NCBI RefSeq assembly: GCF_004341505.2
Contig: NZ_SLYP02000001.1
Location: 586,501-650,500, forward strand
Reading direction: 5' to 3'
DNA from: Sphingomonas sp. JUb134
GTDB taxonomy: Bacteria; Pseudomonadota; Alphaproteobacteria; Sphingomonadales; Sphingomonadaceae
DNA length: 64,000 nt
Part shown: one piece after another, positions 38,825 through 46,951 of the stretch
Position numbering within the stretch: the first letter of the stretch is position 1
Layout of the letters: each line of letters begins with the position of its first letter
Notes under the pieces: model-generated
The model's database searches: none
What the model was told of the DNA's origin: nothing
What the model saw: the letters and a program-made list of their open reading frames with translations, nothing else
Made by a program: the position numbers and the translations under genes

Positions 38825-38913
38825 TACCCCGGCGGAGGCCGGGGCCCAGGTGGGGAACGGTAGCGATGGAGCTGGGACGTCTCCCAACTGGGCCCCGGCC
38901 TCCGCCGGGGTAC
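38825..38913. repeat. Family B palindromic repeat, two-armed copy B5
   Basis: Left arm gtaccccggcggaggccggg then gcccaggtggg, right arm ccaactgggccccggcctcc then gccggggtac, inverted. The right end even extends to cgaaag against cttcg on the left. It lies between recQ and the ligase gene, which are on the same strand. Confidence 0.82.
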
Positions 38914-38935
38914 GAAAGAAGGGCAGGCGTACCGC

Positions 38936-39958
38936 TCAGGCGGCGCCGATCGCGGCTTCGACAACCGCCGGCCGCGCCTCTTCCTCCAGCTGTTCGAAGG
39001 TGCATTGGGCCGGTGCCTTGTCGGGGCGCCAGCGCAGCAGGGCGGTGCCGTGGCGGAATCGGCGGTCGGTGATCTGGTCGTAGCGGACCTCGACCACCAG
39101 CTCGGGGCGGAGCGGCTGCCATTGGGCGGAGCGCTCGGTCGACCAGCGGCTGGGGCCGCCGGGCGCGTCGCCGGTGAAGCCGGGCGCCTCGACCAGCGCC
39201 TCCAGCCGCGCGGTGAGCTCGGCGCGCTCGGCCGCCGGGATGCCGCTGGTGAAGCCGACGTGGTGGAGCAGGCCGGCATCGTCGTAGAGGCCGAGCAGCA
39301 GCGAGCCGGCCTCCTGCTTGGCGGTGGCGTAGCGGAAGCCGCCCACCACGCAATCGGCGGTGCGCAGGCGCTTCACTTTGACCATCGCGCGCTCGCCGGG
39401 GCGGTAGGGCTCGGCGAGCGGCTTGGCGACGACGCCGTCGAGTGCGCTGCCGGTGCCGCCGAGCCAGCGCCGCGCGACGACGGGATCGTCGGTGACGGGC
39501 GAGAGGCGCAGCGTCGGCGAACGGTGGCGGGCGTGGAAGCGCTCCAGGGCGGCGCGGCGTTCGGAGAGGGGGCGGTCGGCCAGGGTCTCGCCGTCGACGG
39601 CAAGGCAGTCGAACAGCATCAGGCGGGCGGGGGTCTCTGCCGACAAGCGGCGGATGCGGCTTTCGGCCGGGTGGAGCCGCAGCTGGAGCGCGCCGAAGGA
39701 GAGGGTAGGGCCGACGGGGATCAGCAGCTCGCCGTCGAGGACGAAGTCGCCGGGAAGCTCGGCGAGGGCGGCGGCGACTTCGGGGAAATAGCGGGCGAGC
39801 GGCTTGCCCGACTTGGACCAGAGCAGCACGGCCTCGCCCTGCTTCACGGCGAGGCAGCGGAAGCCGTCCCACTTGGGTTCGAACTGCAAGCCGGGGCCGT
39901 CCGGCAGATCGGCGGCGAGCTTGGCTTCCATCGGTTCGAGCGGGGCGGGATCGGCCAT
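38936..39958 (-). CDS. ATP-dependent DNA ligase (LigC/NHEJ type)
   Basis: 340 residues. Seals nicks with ATP rather than NAD. The adenylation motif is FEPKWDGFRCLAVKQG (Lys of K-W-D-G-x-R), with motif III DFVLDGELLIPV, LMLFDCLAVDGE, and motif V AMVKVKRLRTADCVVGG. The C-terminal OB-type region (residues 225-340) has FRHGTALLRWRPDKAP near the end. No Ku, polymerase or nuclease domain is fused and no ku gene is nearby. It lies 188 bp upstream of recQ. Confidence 0.88.
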   Translation of the reverse strand: MADPAPLEPMEAKLAADLPDGPGLQFEPKWDGFRCLAVKQGEAVLLWSKSGKPLARYFPEVAAALAELPGDFVLDGELLIPVGPTLSFGALQLRLHPAESRIRRLSAETPARLMLFDCLAVDGETLADRPLSERRAALERFHARHRSPTLRLSPVTDDPVVARRWLGGTGSALDGVVAKPLAEPYRPGERAMVKVKRLRTADCVVGGFRYATAKQEAGSLLLGLYDDAGLLHHVGFTSGIPAAERAELTARLEALVEAPGFTGDAPGGPSRWSTERSAQWQPLRPELVVEVRYDQITDRRFRHGTALLRWRPDKAPAQCTFEQLEEEARPAVVEAAIGAA

Positions 39959-40059
39959 GAAGCCACAAACGCAGCAAGGCGCGGAATCGTCCAAGTCTCC
40001 GCGTCGTTTCGGCTGGCGTCCCGCCATTCTCCCGCTAGTCTGTTGGGAAACGGGGGGAA

Positions 40060-41529
40060 ATGATGAAGCATTCGCGGTGTGGGTTGGCGTTGAGCGTGCT
40101 GGCGTTGCTGTCGGCCTGTGGCGGTAACGACGGCGGCGTCTTGGGCGGATCGGTGACCACGCCGGCGCCGAGCCCCACGCCGACCCCGACGCCAACGCCC
40201 ACCCAGACCGCGGGCTGCTCGCTGCGGGAGCGGCAGGACTGGGCGGCCGCGCAGCTCAACGAATGGTACCTGTTCCCCGAGACGCTGCCGGCGCGGCTGG
40301 ACCCGACGCCCTATGCGAGCGTCGATGCCTATGTCGACGCGCTGACCGCGACGGCGCGGGCGCAGGGACGCGACCGCTTCTTCACCTATCGCACCTCGAT
40401 CGCGGAGGAGGATGCCTATTATGAAGCCGGGTCGAGCGCCGGCTATGGCTTTCGCCTGGGGCTGACCAGCGACGGGCGGCTGTTCGTGACCGAGGCGTTC
40501 GAGGACGCGCCAGCACTGGCCGCGGGGATCGACCGGGGCACGGAGATCGTCGCGATCGGGACGAGCACGGGCACGCTCCGGACGGTCGCCAGCCTGATGA
40601 GCAGCGGCGGGACCGATGCGCTCGACGAGGCGCTGGGGGCGAGCGCGGCGGGCACCCGGCGGGTGATGCAGGTCCGCGACGCATCGGGCACCCGCAACGT
40701 GACGGTGGCCATGGCCGACTTCGAGCTGCAGCCGGTGTCGAACCGCTATGGCGCCAAGGTGCTGAACGACGGCGGGCGGCGGGTCGGCTATCTGAACCTG
40801 CGCACCTTCATCAACACCGCGGACCCGCAGCTGCGCCAGGCCTTCGCCAGCTTCCGCGCGCAGGGGGTCACCGAACTGGTGGTGGACCTGCGCTACAACG
40901 GCGGCGGGCTGATCAGCATCGCCGAACTGATGGGCGACCTGATGGGTGCCAACCGCCGGACCAGCGAGGTGTTCACCAAGGTGAGCTTCCGCGCCTCCAA
41001 GTCCGAGAACGACGAGGCCCGCACCTTCGCGCCGCAGCCCCAGTCTATCGCCCCGACCCGCGTCGCCTTCATCGGCACCGGCGGCACGGCATCCGCCAGC
41101 GAGATGGTGATCAACGGCTTCGTGCCGTACCTGGGCACCGGCATGGCGCTGGTGGGGACCAACACCTATGGCAAGCCGGTCGGCCAGATCGCGCTCGACC
41201 GGAGCGCCTGCGACGACCGGCTGCGAGTGGTCGCGCTGGCGGTGCAGAATGCCGACGGCAACGCCAACTACTACAACGGCCTCGCCAACACGGTGCCTGC
41301 CACCTGCGAGGCACCGGACGACATCAGCTATCCGCTGGGTGACCCGCGCGAGGCGTCGCTGCGCCAGGCGCTCGACTTCCTGGCCGGACGCAGCTGCAGC
41401 CCGATCCTGGGCATGGCCGCGACGGCAAGCGGCCAGCGCACCGCCGGGCTGGGCCGAGCACCCGAGCGGCAGCTGCTGCGGCCCGCGCGGCCGACGCCGG
41501 CACAGCGCGAGGTGCCCGGACTCTTCTGA
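40060..41529 (+). CDS. S41-family peptidase, lipoprotein
   Basis: About 489 residues. MKHSRCGLALSVLALLSAC is a lipoprotein signal with lipobox L-S-A-C; ATG at 40060 or 40063 has GGGGGGA upstream. A Pro-Thr linker ([17 protein letters not shown]) follows. The catalytic tail-specific protease domain shows VGYLNLRTFINTADPQL, LVVDLRYNGGGLISIAEL and GTGGTASASEMVINGFVPYL, with the catalytic Ser in TASASEM. It may degrade proteins from the carboxyl end in the periplasm. It is divergent from the ligase. Confidence 0.85.
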   Translation: MMKHSRCGLALSVLALLSACGGNDGGVLGGSVTTPAPSPTPTPTPTPTQTAGCSLRERQDWAAAQLNEWYLFPETLPARLDPTPYASVDAYVDALTATARAQGRDRFFTYRTSIAEEDAYYEAGSSAGYGFRLGLTSDGRLFVTEAFEDAPALAAGIDRGTEIVAIGTSTGTLRTVASLMSSGGTDALDEALGASAAGTRRVMQVRDASGTRNVTVAMADFELQPVSNRYGAKVLNDGGRRVGYLNLRTFINTADPQLRQAFASFRAQGVTELVVDLRYNGGGLISIAELMGDLMGANRRTSEVFTKVSFRASKSENDEARTFAPQPQSIAPTRVAFIGTGGTASASEMVINGFVPYLGTGMALVGTNTYGKPVGQIALDRSACDDRLRVVALAVQNADGNANYYNGLANTVPATCEAPDDISYPLGDPREASLRQALDFLAGRSCSPILGMAATASGQRTAGLGRAPERQLLRPARPTPAQREVPGLF

Positions 41530-41578
41530 GGCCCCTCTTGCGAGGAGCCTCGTCCGAGCCGGGACCCCGCGCCGCTGG

Positions 41579-42094
41579 TTACGAGGCCTGCATCTCCGCG
41601 GCGCGGTTGATGCGGGCTTCGGCGAGGTCGGTGAGCTTGGCGTCGGTCGCCTTTTCCTCGGCGAGGTTCTCGTCGAGGACGGCGGCGCAGTCGGAGCGGC
41701 CGAGCTCGCGCGCCCAAGCGATCAGCGTGCCGTACTGGGCGATCTCATAATGCTCGACCATCTGCGCGCCGAAGGCGAGGGCGGCGTCGAGCACCTGCTT
41801 GTCGTCGATGTCGGCCGCGGTCGCGTTCGCCGCCTTGATGATGCCGTCGATCGCGGGGCATTTGGTCTCGTCCGCCTCGACGCCGTGCATGCGGAACACC
41901 TGCTCCAGCCGCGTGCGCTGGCCCTCCGTCTCGCGCAGATGCTGCTGGAAGCCGGCCTTCAGCTGCGGGTCGGTCGCCATCTCGATCATCTGGGGAAGCG
42001 TCTCCAGGATCTGGCGTTCGGCGTAATAGATGGTCTTGAGGCCGTGGACGAACAGGTCGTCGAGCGTGTGGGTATCGGCTCCGAAGAGGCTCAT
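41579..42094 (-). CDS. DUF892 (YciE/YciF-type) ferritin-like protein
   Basis: 171 residues. Four-helix ferritin-like bundle with Glu/His residues suited to a di-metal site: LFVHGLKTIYYAERQILETLPQM, LKAGFQQHLRETEGQRTRLEQVF, MVEHYEIAQYGTLIAWARELG, LDENLAEEKATDAKLTDLAE. Members are induced by stress and may take part in oxidative protection. No gene lies in 42095-42267. It is convergent with the S41 peptidase. Confidence 0.88.
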   Translation of the reverse strand: MSLFGADTHTLDDLFVHGLKTIYYAERQILETLPQMIEMATDPQLKAGFQQHLRETEGQRTRLEQVFRMHGVEADETKCPAIDGIIKAANATAADIDDKQVLDAALAFGAQMVEHYEIAQYGTLIAWARELGRSDCAAVLDENLAEEKATDAKLTDLAEARINRAAEMQAS

Positions 42095-42267
42095 GGCGAA
42101 AGCTCCTGGGGTTTGTGGGACGCTCCCTGCACATTTGCCGAGGGGGCGTGCCGGGGAAACGCACGGACGTGCCGGCGGTGCCGTTGAAATCATGCGGTTT
42201 TTCGCACGGCTGGGCGATGCTGCGGCGCGGAAGGTTAGGCAAAGGTTAGGCCAAGAACAGGCGCCGC

Positions 42268-43092
42268 TTACGGTGCGGGATCGCGGCGGCGGCCGGTGCG
42301 ATCCCGCCGCCCGCCAGCGAGCGGTGCGGGGCGAGCGAGCGCAGCCGGGATGGCCGGCTCGCGCGCAGCCGGCACGTAGCGCTTGCGATCGAGATCGGGA
42401 TAGGCGCGATAGAGGTCCGCCATGGCGCCCGCGCTTTCGAGCGCCTGTGCCAGCCGATCGGGCGACATGCGCAGGTGCGGATCGGCCGGCGGCACCGGGC
42501 CGAGCGCGGCCATCGCCTGGGCAAGCGCGGGCGGGGTGCGGGGCGCCGCGGCGGGGGCGGCAGGGCGCGCGGGCGGGGTGCGCTGCGGCCGCTCGACGCC
42601 GCCGAACCGCTCCGGCCGATAGGCGCGCAACAGGAACATCAGCAGGCGATCGTTGACCTGGCGGCGCGCGCCGATGCGGCAGCCGTCGCGGTCGAACACC
42701 GGCACCTCCACCCCTTCGAGCGCGCGGGAGAAGGCGACGGCGGCGAGATGGTCGGCGGCGGCATCGAGCGCGGCGTCCCAGGCGCGCGCGAAGCTCTCCG
42801 CGCCGGGTGCGCGGCGCAGGCGATAGGCGCTCTGCACCGACATATCGACCGCCTCGCACGCGGCGGTGACGAGGCCGGTGTCGGCCAGCGCCTCCACGAA
42901 GCGGCGCTGCACGTCGGGCGACCAGCCGTCCGCGCGGGGGCGGCGCGCGACCGGGCGCCATTCATAGTCGTCGGGATCGAAGCCGTGCGCGTCGCGCGGT
43001 GGTCCGGGCGGCTGGGCTGCGGGCTGGGTGGCGAGGGCATCGCAGGCCGAAGGGCCGGCGGATGCGGCGGGCGGGGTGGCAGGGTCGCGCAT
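42268..43092 (-). CDS. Helix-turn-helix protein of unknown function
   Basis: 274 residues. A central HTH (residues about 55-92: GWSPDVQRRFVEALADTGLVTAACEAVDMSVQSAYRLRR) is followed by an Arg/Ala-rich helical region, with LLMFLLRAYRPERFGG. The HTH resembles that of terminase small subunits and of phage or plasmid DNA-binding proteins. The C-terminal 60 residues are Pro/Arg/Ala rich. No partner gene lies nearby. The N-terminal 40 residues are low complexity. Confidence 0.55.
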   Translation of the reverse strand: MRDPATPPAASAGPSACDALATQPAAQPPGPPRDAHGFDPDDYEWRPVARRPRADGWSPDVQRRFVEALADTGLVTAACEAVDMSVQSAYRLRRAPGAESFARAWDAALDAAADHLAAVAFSRALEGVEVPVFDRDGCRIGARRQVNDRLLMFLLRAYRPERFGGVERPQRTPPARPAAPAAAPRTPPALAQAMAALGPVPPADPHLRMSPDRLAQALESAGAMADLYRAYPDLDRKRYVPAAREPAIPAALARPAPLAGGRRDRTGRRRDPAP

Positions 43093-43137
43093 CCAGGAGG
43101 ATACACCAGAAACGCCGCCTGTAGGACAGGGCTCGCG

Positions 43138-43166
43138 TTGACATTGGACAGGACGTTGCCCAACTT
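43138..43166 (+). promoter_or_regulatory. Possible sigma-70 promoter for yefM-yoeB
   Basis: ttgaca at 43138-43143 is a perfect -35 hexamer; at about 17 bp spacing caactt (43161-43166) is a poor -10. The yefM ATG is at 43173, so the transcript would be nearly leaderless. The short dyads near it could be operator sites for YefM, but none was assigned. Confidence 0.3.
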
Positions 43167-43172
43167 CGGTGC

Positions 43173-43418
43173 ATGCAGGCAGTCAGCTATTCCGAAGCAC
43201 GCGAGAATCTGAAGGCGATGATCGACAAGGTCGTCGCCGACCGCGCGCCGCTCGCCATCACCCGCCAGCGCGGCGAGGGGGCGGTGCTGATTTCGGCAAG
43301 CGAATGGGCGTCGATCGAGGAGACGCTCTACCTGCTGCGCTCCCCGGCCAATGCCAAGCGGCTGCTGGAGGCAGTGCGCGGTTTCGAGGCGGGTGAGGAA
43401 GGCGTGCCGCTCCCGTGA
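43173..43418 (+). CDS. yefM: Type II antitoxin YefM (Phd/YefM family)
   Basis: 81 residues. MQAVSYSEARENLKAMIDKVVADRAPLAITRQRGEGAVLISASEWASIEETLYLLRSP is a clear Phd/YefM antitoxin: an N-terminal DNA-binding core and a C-terminal toxin-binding tail. It represses its own operon and neutralises YoeB. The stop overlaps the yoeB GTG start by 4 bp (43415-43418). Confidence 0.95.
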   Translation: MQAVSYSEARENLKAMIDKVVADRAPLAITRQRGEGAVLISASEWASIEETLYLLRSPANAKRLLEAVRGFEAGEEGVPLP

Positions 43419-43681
43419 AAGTCTCGTTCTGGCCGACGGCGTGGGACGACTATCGCCATTGGCAGGAGCATGACGCGAAGCTGACGGACAAGATCAACGC
43501 GCTGATCGAGGAATGCTGGCGCCATCCGTTCAAGGGTACGGGCAAGCCCGAGCCGCTGGGCGGCAATCTGGCCGGCTGGTGGTCGCGCCGGATCAGCCAC
43601 GAGCATCGGCTGGTGTATCGGATCGCTGGGTCCGGCGCGGAACAGGTGCTGCAGGTGGCGCAGTGCCGCTATCATTATTAA
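43415..43681 (+). CDS. yoeB: Type II toxin YoeB (Txe family)
   Basis: 88 residues, GTG start. A ribosome-dependent mRNA interferase: VSFWPTAWDDYRHWQEHDAKLTDKINALIEECWRHPFKGTGKPEPL, then GWWSRRISHEHRLVYRI and CRYHY at the end. The Arg and His of SRRISHEHRLVYRI and the C-terminal HY match the catalytic residues of YoeB. It is intact and overlaps yefM. Confidence 0.95.
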   Translation: MKVSFWPTAWDDYRHWQEHDAKLTDKINALIEECWRHPFKGTGKPEPLGGNLAGWWSRRISHEHRLVYRIAGSGAEQVLQVAQCRYHY

Positions 43682-43702
43682 GCTCGCCACTGCGCTGACG
43701 CG

Positions 43703-44317
43703 CTAGCGGACCTGGCGGACCTCCAGGCTGCCGGGGGCAAGCGGCTGGCAGAGCTCGGCGGCGGGGACGGCGGGGTCGAGCCAGCGGGCGCAGCGATCGA
43801 GCGGGAGCACCACGACCTGGCGGTGGTGATAGGGCGCGACGTCCGGGCCGGGCGGGCAGGTGAGCATCGACCAGGCCTCTCCCACCTGGGGATCGCTGCG
43901 CCAGATGCCGGCGATGCAGAACCAGGGCTGGTCCCGCAGGGAAAAGGCCCATTTGGACTTGGGCGCGCGCTTGGGCTTCTTCTCGCCGGGCGGGGGTGCG
44001 GGCGGATCGGTGAATTCGAAGAAGCCGTCGACCGGGATCAGGCAGCGGCTGGCCTGCGCGATCTGCCGCCCGTCGGAGCGGAAGTTGTAGACCGGCTTGC
44101 CGCCGGGGCCGGGCCAGCTCCAGCGGCGGGTGACCATCTCCGCTTCGTTCGGCGCGTCGGCGGCGGGGCGGATGATTTCCACCCGGTCGGTGATCTTGAA
44201 GCCTTCGAGCGGCGCGAAGTTGGGAATGCCCTCCGGGAAGCGCAGGGGCACGCGCAGGTCATGCCAGTCGTCGCGGAGCTGGCCGATCTGGGTGCGGCGA
44301 TAGGCTTCGTTGCACAT
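43703..44317 (-). CDS. SRAP/YedK-type abasic-site crosslinking protein
   Basis: 204 residues. SOS-response-associated peptidase domain, which forms a covalent link with abasic sites in single-stranded DNA through Cys2 (MCNEAYRR) after Met removal. Family features: NFAPLEGFKITDRVEIIRP, RRWSWPGPGGKP, ASRCLIPVDGFFEFTDP, KWAFSLRDQPWFCIAGIWRS, and a catalytic His region as YHHRQVVVLPLD, where the usual H-x-R-M-P appears as H-R-Q-V-V. It is close to yefM-yoeB but opposite in direction. Confidence 0.85.
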   Translation of the reverse strand: MCNEAYRRTQIGQLRDDWHDLRVPLRFPEGIPNFAPLEGFKITDRVEIIRPAADAPNEAEMVTRRWSWPGPGGKPVYNFRSDGRQIAQASRCLIPVDGFFEFTDPPAPPPGEKKPKRAPKSKWAFSLRDQPWFCIAGIWRSDPQVGEAWSMLTCPPGPDVAPYHHRQVVVLPLDRCARWLDPAVPAAELCQPLAPGSLEVRQVR

Positions 44318-44413
44318 GGGGGTGGCGTGGTGGGGTGGAGTGAAAAGCAGCTCGGGTTACAAAAATGTTACTATTCGGCGCCTATCCCAGACGACTTCAC
44401 AGAGTTCTTTGTA

Positions 44414-45121
44414 TCAAAAAAACCCGCCAGCTACCCGTTTCACTGGTTCCGCTGTCTTGCGCTCACTCAAAATATCGAGCCAAATTGCGTAAGTCTCATC
44501 GATCATCTTTGAGAGTTCCGAAGGCGAGTAGAGGTCATCATCAAGCAACGCGTGGTCAACGATGGAGCGCCCGCTCTTCCATTGCGGGAACTGAAGTATC
44601 AAGAGGCTTGCGTCGTGCAGATCAGGATCGGAGACCCTGATCTGCTGATGCATCATTGAAAACACGAACTTGCGAGCGGCTTTTGTAAGTCCCTTCTGTC
44701 GCCGATAATCTATGAATAAGAAGGTGTTCTGATCCCGCACGCGCGCAAAAAAGTTTTCCCAGTACCTGACGAGTCCAAGCGAACCGATTGCCATCGAAGG
44801 TATCGCGCGTTCAACAGCACCTGTTGCGTTTCGGCGGTACCACTCTTCGAAAAGATCGACCACCTCTAGGCAGCTGTCCTCCTGCGCATCACACGTGCAC
44901 CGATTCGCAATGAGCTTGCGAATGGCTTCCATCGAGGGGCGCTTGGACAAAAGACCTAACGGGCTGACGGGGTTTACGATGTTGAAGTTCTGAGCACGTG
45001 CCGGATCATAGGACCAGCTACCACCACCAGAGGTGAAGGATTTCAACGCCTTGCGCTTCTCGTCAGCCGCCAGCGGCGCGATCCTTGCGAGGTCAGTCTC
45101 CGGCAAACGGCGCAGCTTCAT
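44414..45121 (-). CDS. Unrecognised protein paired with a Panacea/SocA protein (candidate toxin)
   Basis: 235 residues, lower in GC than the flanking DNA. Mostly helical, with GSWSYDPARAQNFNIVNPVSPLG, CTCDAQEDSC (three Cys within ten residues), VVDLFEEWYRRNATGAVERAIPSMAIGSLGLVRYWENFFARV and MMHQQIRVSDPDLHDASLLILQFPQWKSGR. No catalytic motif was recognised. Its start overlaps the end of the Panacea gene by 29 bp, so translation should be coupled. In toxin-antitoxin loci with a Panacea antitoxin the partner is a variable toxin, and this gene is in that position. Confidence 0.6.
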   Translation of the reverse strand: MKLRRLPETDLARIAPLAADEKRKALKSFTSGGGSWSYDPARAQNFNIVNPVSPLGLLSKRPSMEAIRKLIANRCTCDAQEDSCLEVVDLFEEWYRRNATGAVERAIPSMAIGSLGLVRYWENFFARVRDQNTFLFIDYRRQKGLTKAARKFVFSMMHQQIRVSDPDLHDASLLILQFPQWKSGRSIVDHALLDDDLYSPSELSKMIDETYAIWLDILSERKTAEPVKRVAGGFF

Positions 45122-45671
45122 CGAACCTCTCTTGTGGCTGCGAAGATCGTAGCGCGATCTTCAACTTTCCAAATGTAGCTTTGGTTAATTCATCGTCAAT
45201 CCGGTTCCCGAGTGTAGCACCTGTTTTGGCTTTGTTCCAGACGATTGACCAAGCTCCCCCGGGCACATGGGAGAGGCTTATCAACTGACTAGGTGACAGT
45301 CCGCCCAGAGCCCTCATAACGTTTTCCAGGTGCCGAACGGCTAGGTCATCCTCCAGCGGCGGAAGGTCAGACACCACGCCAGTGTAGGGGTCTCTGCGCT
45401 TAATCGGAGCGGTTACCTCGTCTCTGCCGTAAGCTTTGAGTGCGTCGTAAATTGGCCGGCAAACGGGCCCGTACTCCCAAGCTTCGAAAGCTCCTCGAAT
45501 GAGCGGGCGCCGGTGGTGGGCAAGGTATGCGGCGTGAGCGAAATAAAGCAGCTTCTGAAGCGAAACATTGCGGACAGGGATCTGCATGCTTTGCGCACAC
45601 TCGATTAGCGCATTGACGACCACGCGAGGGTCATGCCCCACGCCAGTTTCGATCCCGCTACCGCTGCCCAT
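45093..45671 (-). CDS. Panacea (SocA/DUF4065) domain protein, likely antitoxin
   Basis: 192 residues. The Panacea domain begins near residue 36: SLQKLLYFAHAAYLAHHRRPLIRGAFEAWEYGPVCRPIYDALKAYG, with the conserved LQKLLYFA...P...FEAWEYGPV. It is preceded by a 30-residue leader starting MGSGSGIETG; internal starts are possible. Panacea proteins serve as antitoxins to many unrelated toxins, and SocA is an adaptor for ClpXP in Caulobacter. The 29-bp overlap with the downstream gene and the low GC suggest a mobile two-gene TA unit. Confidence 0.82.
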   Translation of the reverse strand: MGSGSGIETGVGHDPRVVVNALIECAQSMQIPVRNVSLQKLLYFAHAAYLAHHRRPLIRGAFEAWEYGPVCRPIYDALKAYGRDEVTAPIKRRDPYTGVVSDLPPLEDDLAVRHLENVMRALGGLSPSQLISLSHVPGGAWSIVWNKAKTGATLGNRIDDELTKATFGKLKIALRSSQPQERFDEAAPFAGD

Positions 45672-45837
45672 TACGCATGCCGATGCGCCTCTGATTCTAC
45701 CTCGTCAACGAAGTTGCGTTCGAAAGAGAGTGCGACGAGTCGAGGTGCATGCACGATGCGATGCGAGACGAATTTATCAAGACGCGACGTCGTAGCCCTG
45801 CCAGTGTTTTCGCGGGTAGCAAAAATACGGCCCCTGC

Positions 45838-46150
45838 TAAATCTCACTCGATATAAACCCCACCACCTTCCAGCTCCCGCCTTCGCGGTCGAGCGACACG
45901 GTTTCGGTCGCGCCGCGCTTGTTGGCAAACTCGGTCCGGAAGCGGACCAGGTGGTAGCCGTGCGGGGTGCCGGAATGTCCTGGGCGCTGAGCAGCTGGCG
46001 CGACAGCATGCGGCCGAGCGGCACGCGCGCCTGTTCGGAGGCGGCTTGCCCGCCGGCGGCGGTGTTGAGCGACCGGAGAAACTGGCCGGTCGCGAACCAG
46101 CTTTCCTGCCATCTGCCTGCATCGAGCAGGCCGAGCCAGTCCGACGCTGT
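45838..46150 (-). pseudogene. Decayed copy of the DUF4019 gene
   Basis: The minus strand encodes pieces of a DUF4019 domain in different frames: LGLLDAGRWQESWFATG with RSLNTA near 46060-46130, then ARVPLGRMLSRQLLSAQD near 46000, and RFRTEFANKRGATETVSL near 45900. The intact paralogue at 46952-47704 has the same order (DASNWQESWDATG, ARVPLGRMLSRQLLSEAD, RFRTDFENKRGATETVSL). At least two frameshifts separate the pieces and the N-terminal HTH half is missing. Confidence 0.82.
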
Positions 46151-46230
46151 GCGGCGGCGGTGTCACCGGCGAGATGCGCCGGTACATCCCCAGGGTTGCG
46201 ACCGGCGTGGACCTGCGTGGCTTCCTCAAG

Positions 46231-46256
46231 GGAACGAAGCGCTCCCCAACATTGTT
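46231..46256 (+). promoter_or_regulatory. Possible EcfG-type general stress promoter
   Basis: ggaac at 46231-46235, a 17-bp spacer and tgtt at 46253-46256 match the alphaproteobacterial EcfG pattern (GGAAC, 16-17 bp, CGTT) apart from T for C. The downstream gene starts 47 bp later and encodes a stress-type protein. Confidence 0.45.
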
Positions 46257-46302
46257 CGGGTCGCTGTCGTCACGGAAGTGCGAATGGAGAGGGAGAAACA
46301 TC

Positions 46303-46824
46303 ATGGTCCATGCATCGGCTATTTTCGACACCCACGCGGAAGCAGAGCGCGCGGTTTCCGAACTGCGAACTGCTGGCGTGAACGACACCGATCTTTCGAT
46401 CATCGCTCACCATGGCGGCACCACGACCGCCACGTCGGGTGAAGGCGAGATCACGGACGAGCATCATCGCAACGTGCTGCGCGGCATCCTGGGTGGCGGC
46501 GCGCTGGGCGCCGGCCTCGGCGTTGCGGCACTCGCCATTCCCGGCGTGGGCCCGCTTGCGGCAGCGGGCGCGATCGCTGCTTCCGCGGTGCCGGAGGCGA
46601 TGGCGATCGGCGCCGGCCTGGGCGCATTGACGGGAACGTTCAACGAGGTGCTGACCAAGCACGGCGTCAGCGAAGACGATGCCAGCTATTATGGCGGACG
46701 CATGAAGGATGGCGGCGTCGTCGTGACCGTCGGCGGATCGGGGATCGACGGCGATCGCGCTCGCGAGATCCTGTACCGGAACGGCGGACACAATTCGACG
46801 CAGGCTCGCGCCTCCGCATACTGA
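46303..46824 (+). CDS. General-stress-protein-17M-like protein
   Basis: 173 residues from the ATG at 46303 with GGGAGAAA upstream. The N-terminal part has the YflT/GSP17M look: FDTHAEAERAVSELRTAGVNDTDLSIIAHHGG. A Gly/Ala-rich hydrophobic middle (LGGGALGAGLGVAALAIPGVGPLAAAGAIAASA) resembles a glycine-zipper membrane segment, and the end repeats the domain pattern (GVSEDDASYYGGRMKDGGVVVTVGG). Role unknown, but induction by heat, salt and starvation is known for the family. A putative EcfG promoter precedes it. Confidence 0.75.
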   Translation: MVHASAIFDTHAEAERAVSELRTAGVNDTDLSIIAHHGGTTTATSGEGEITDEHHRNVLRGILGGGALGAGLGVAALAIPGVGPLAAAGAIAASAVPEAMAIGAGLGALTGTFNEVLTKHGVSEDDASYYGGRMKDGGVVVTVGGSGIDGDRAREILYRNGGHNSTQARASAY

Positions 46825-46831
46825 CCAGCAA

Positions 46832-46857
46832 AGGGCCGGGGCGTACGCCTCGGCCCT
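46832..46857. terminator. Hairpin after the stress protein gene
   Basis: agggccggggcgtacgcctcggccct is a near-perfect 12-bp stem around a TA loop, 8 bp after the stop of the 46303 gene. There is no T tract on either strand, so it may be a transcript-stabilising hairpin or a Rho-dependent end. Confidence 0.5.
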
Positions 46858-46951
46858 CCCCTTGCCGCGCGGCAGGGACGCGTGACAGGCTTCGGCCGTT
46901 ACCGGACGCCGCGGCGGATGCGTTCACGACCCGGCGAGCACGCCTTCGCGC

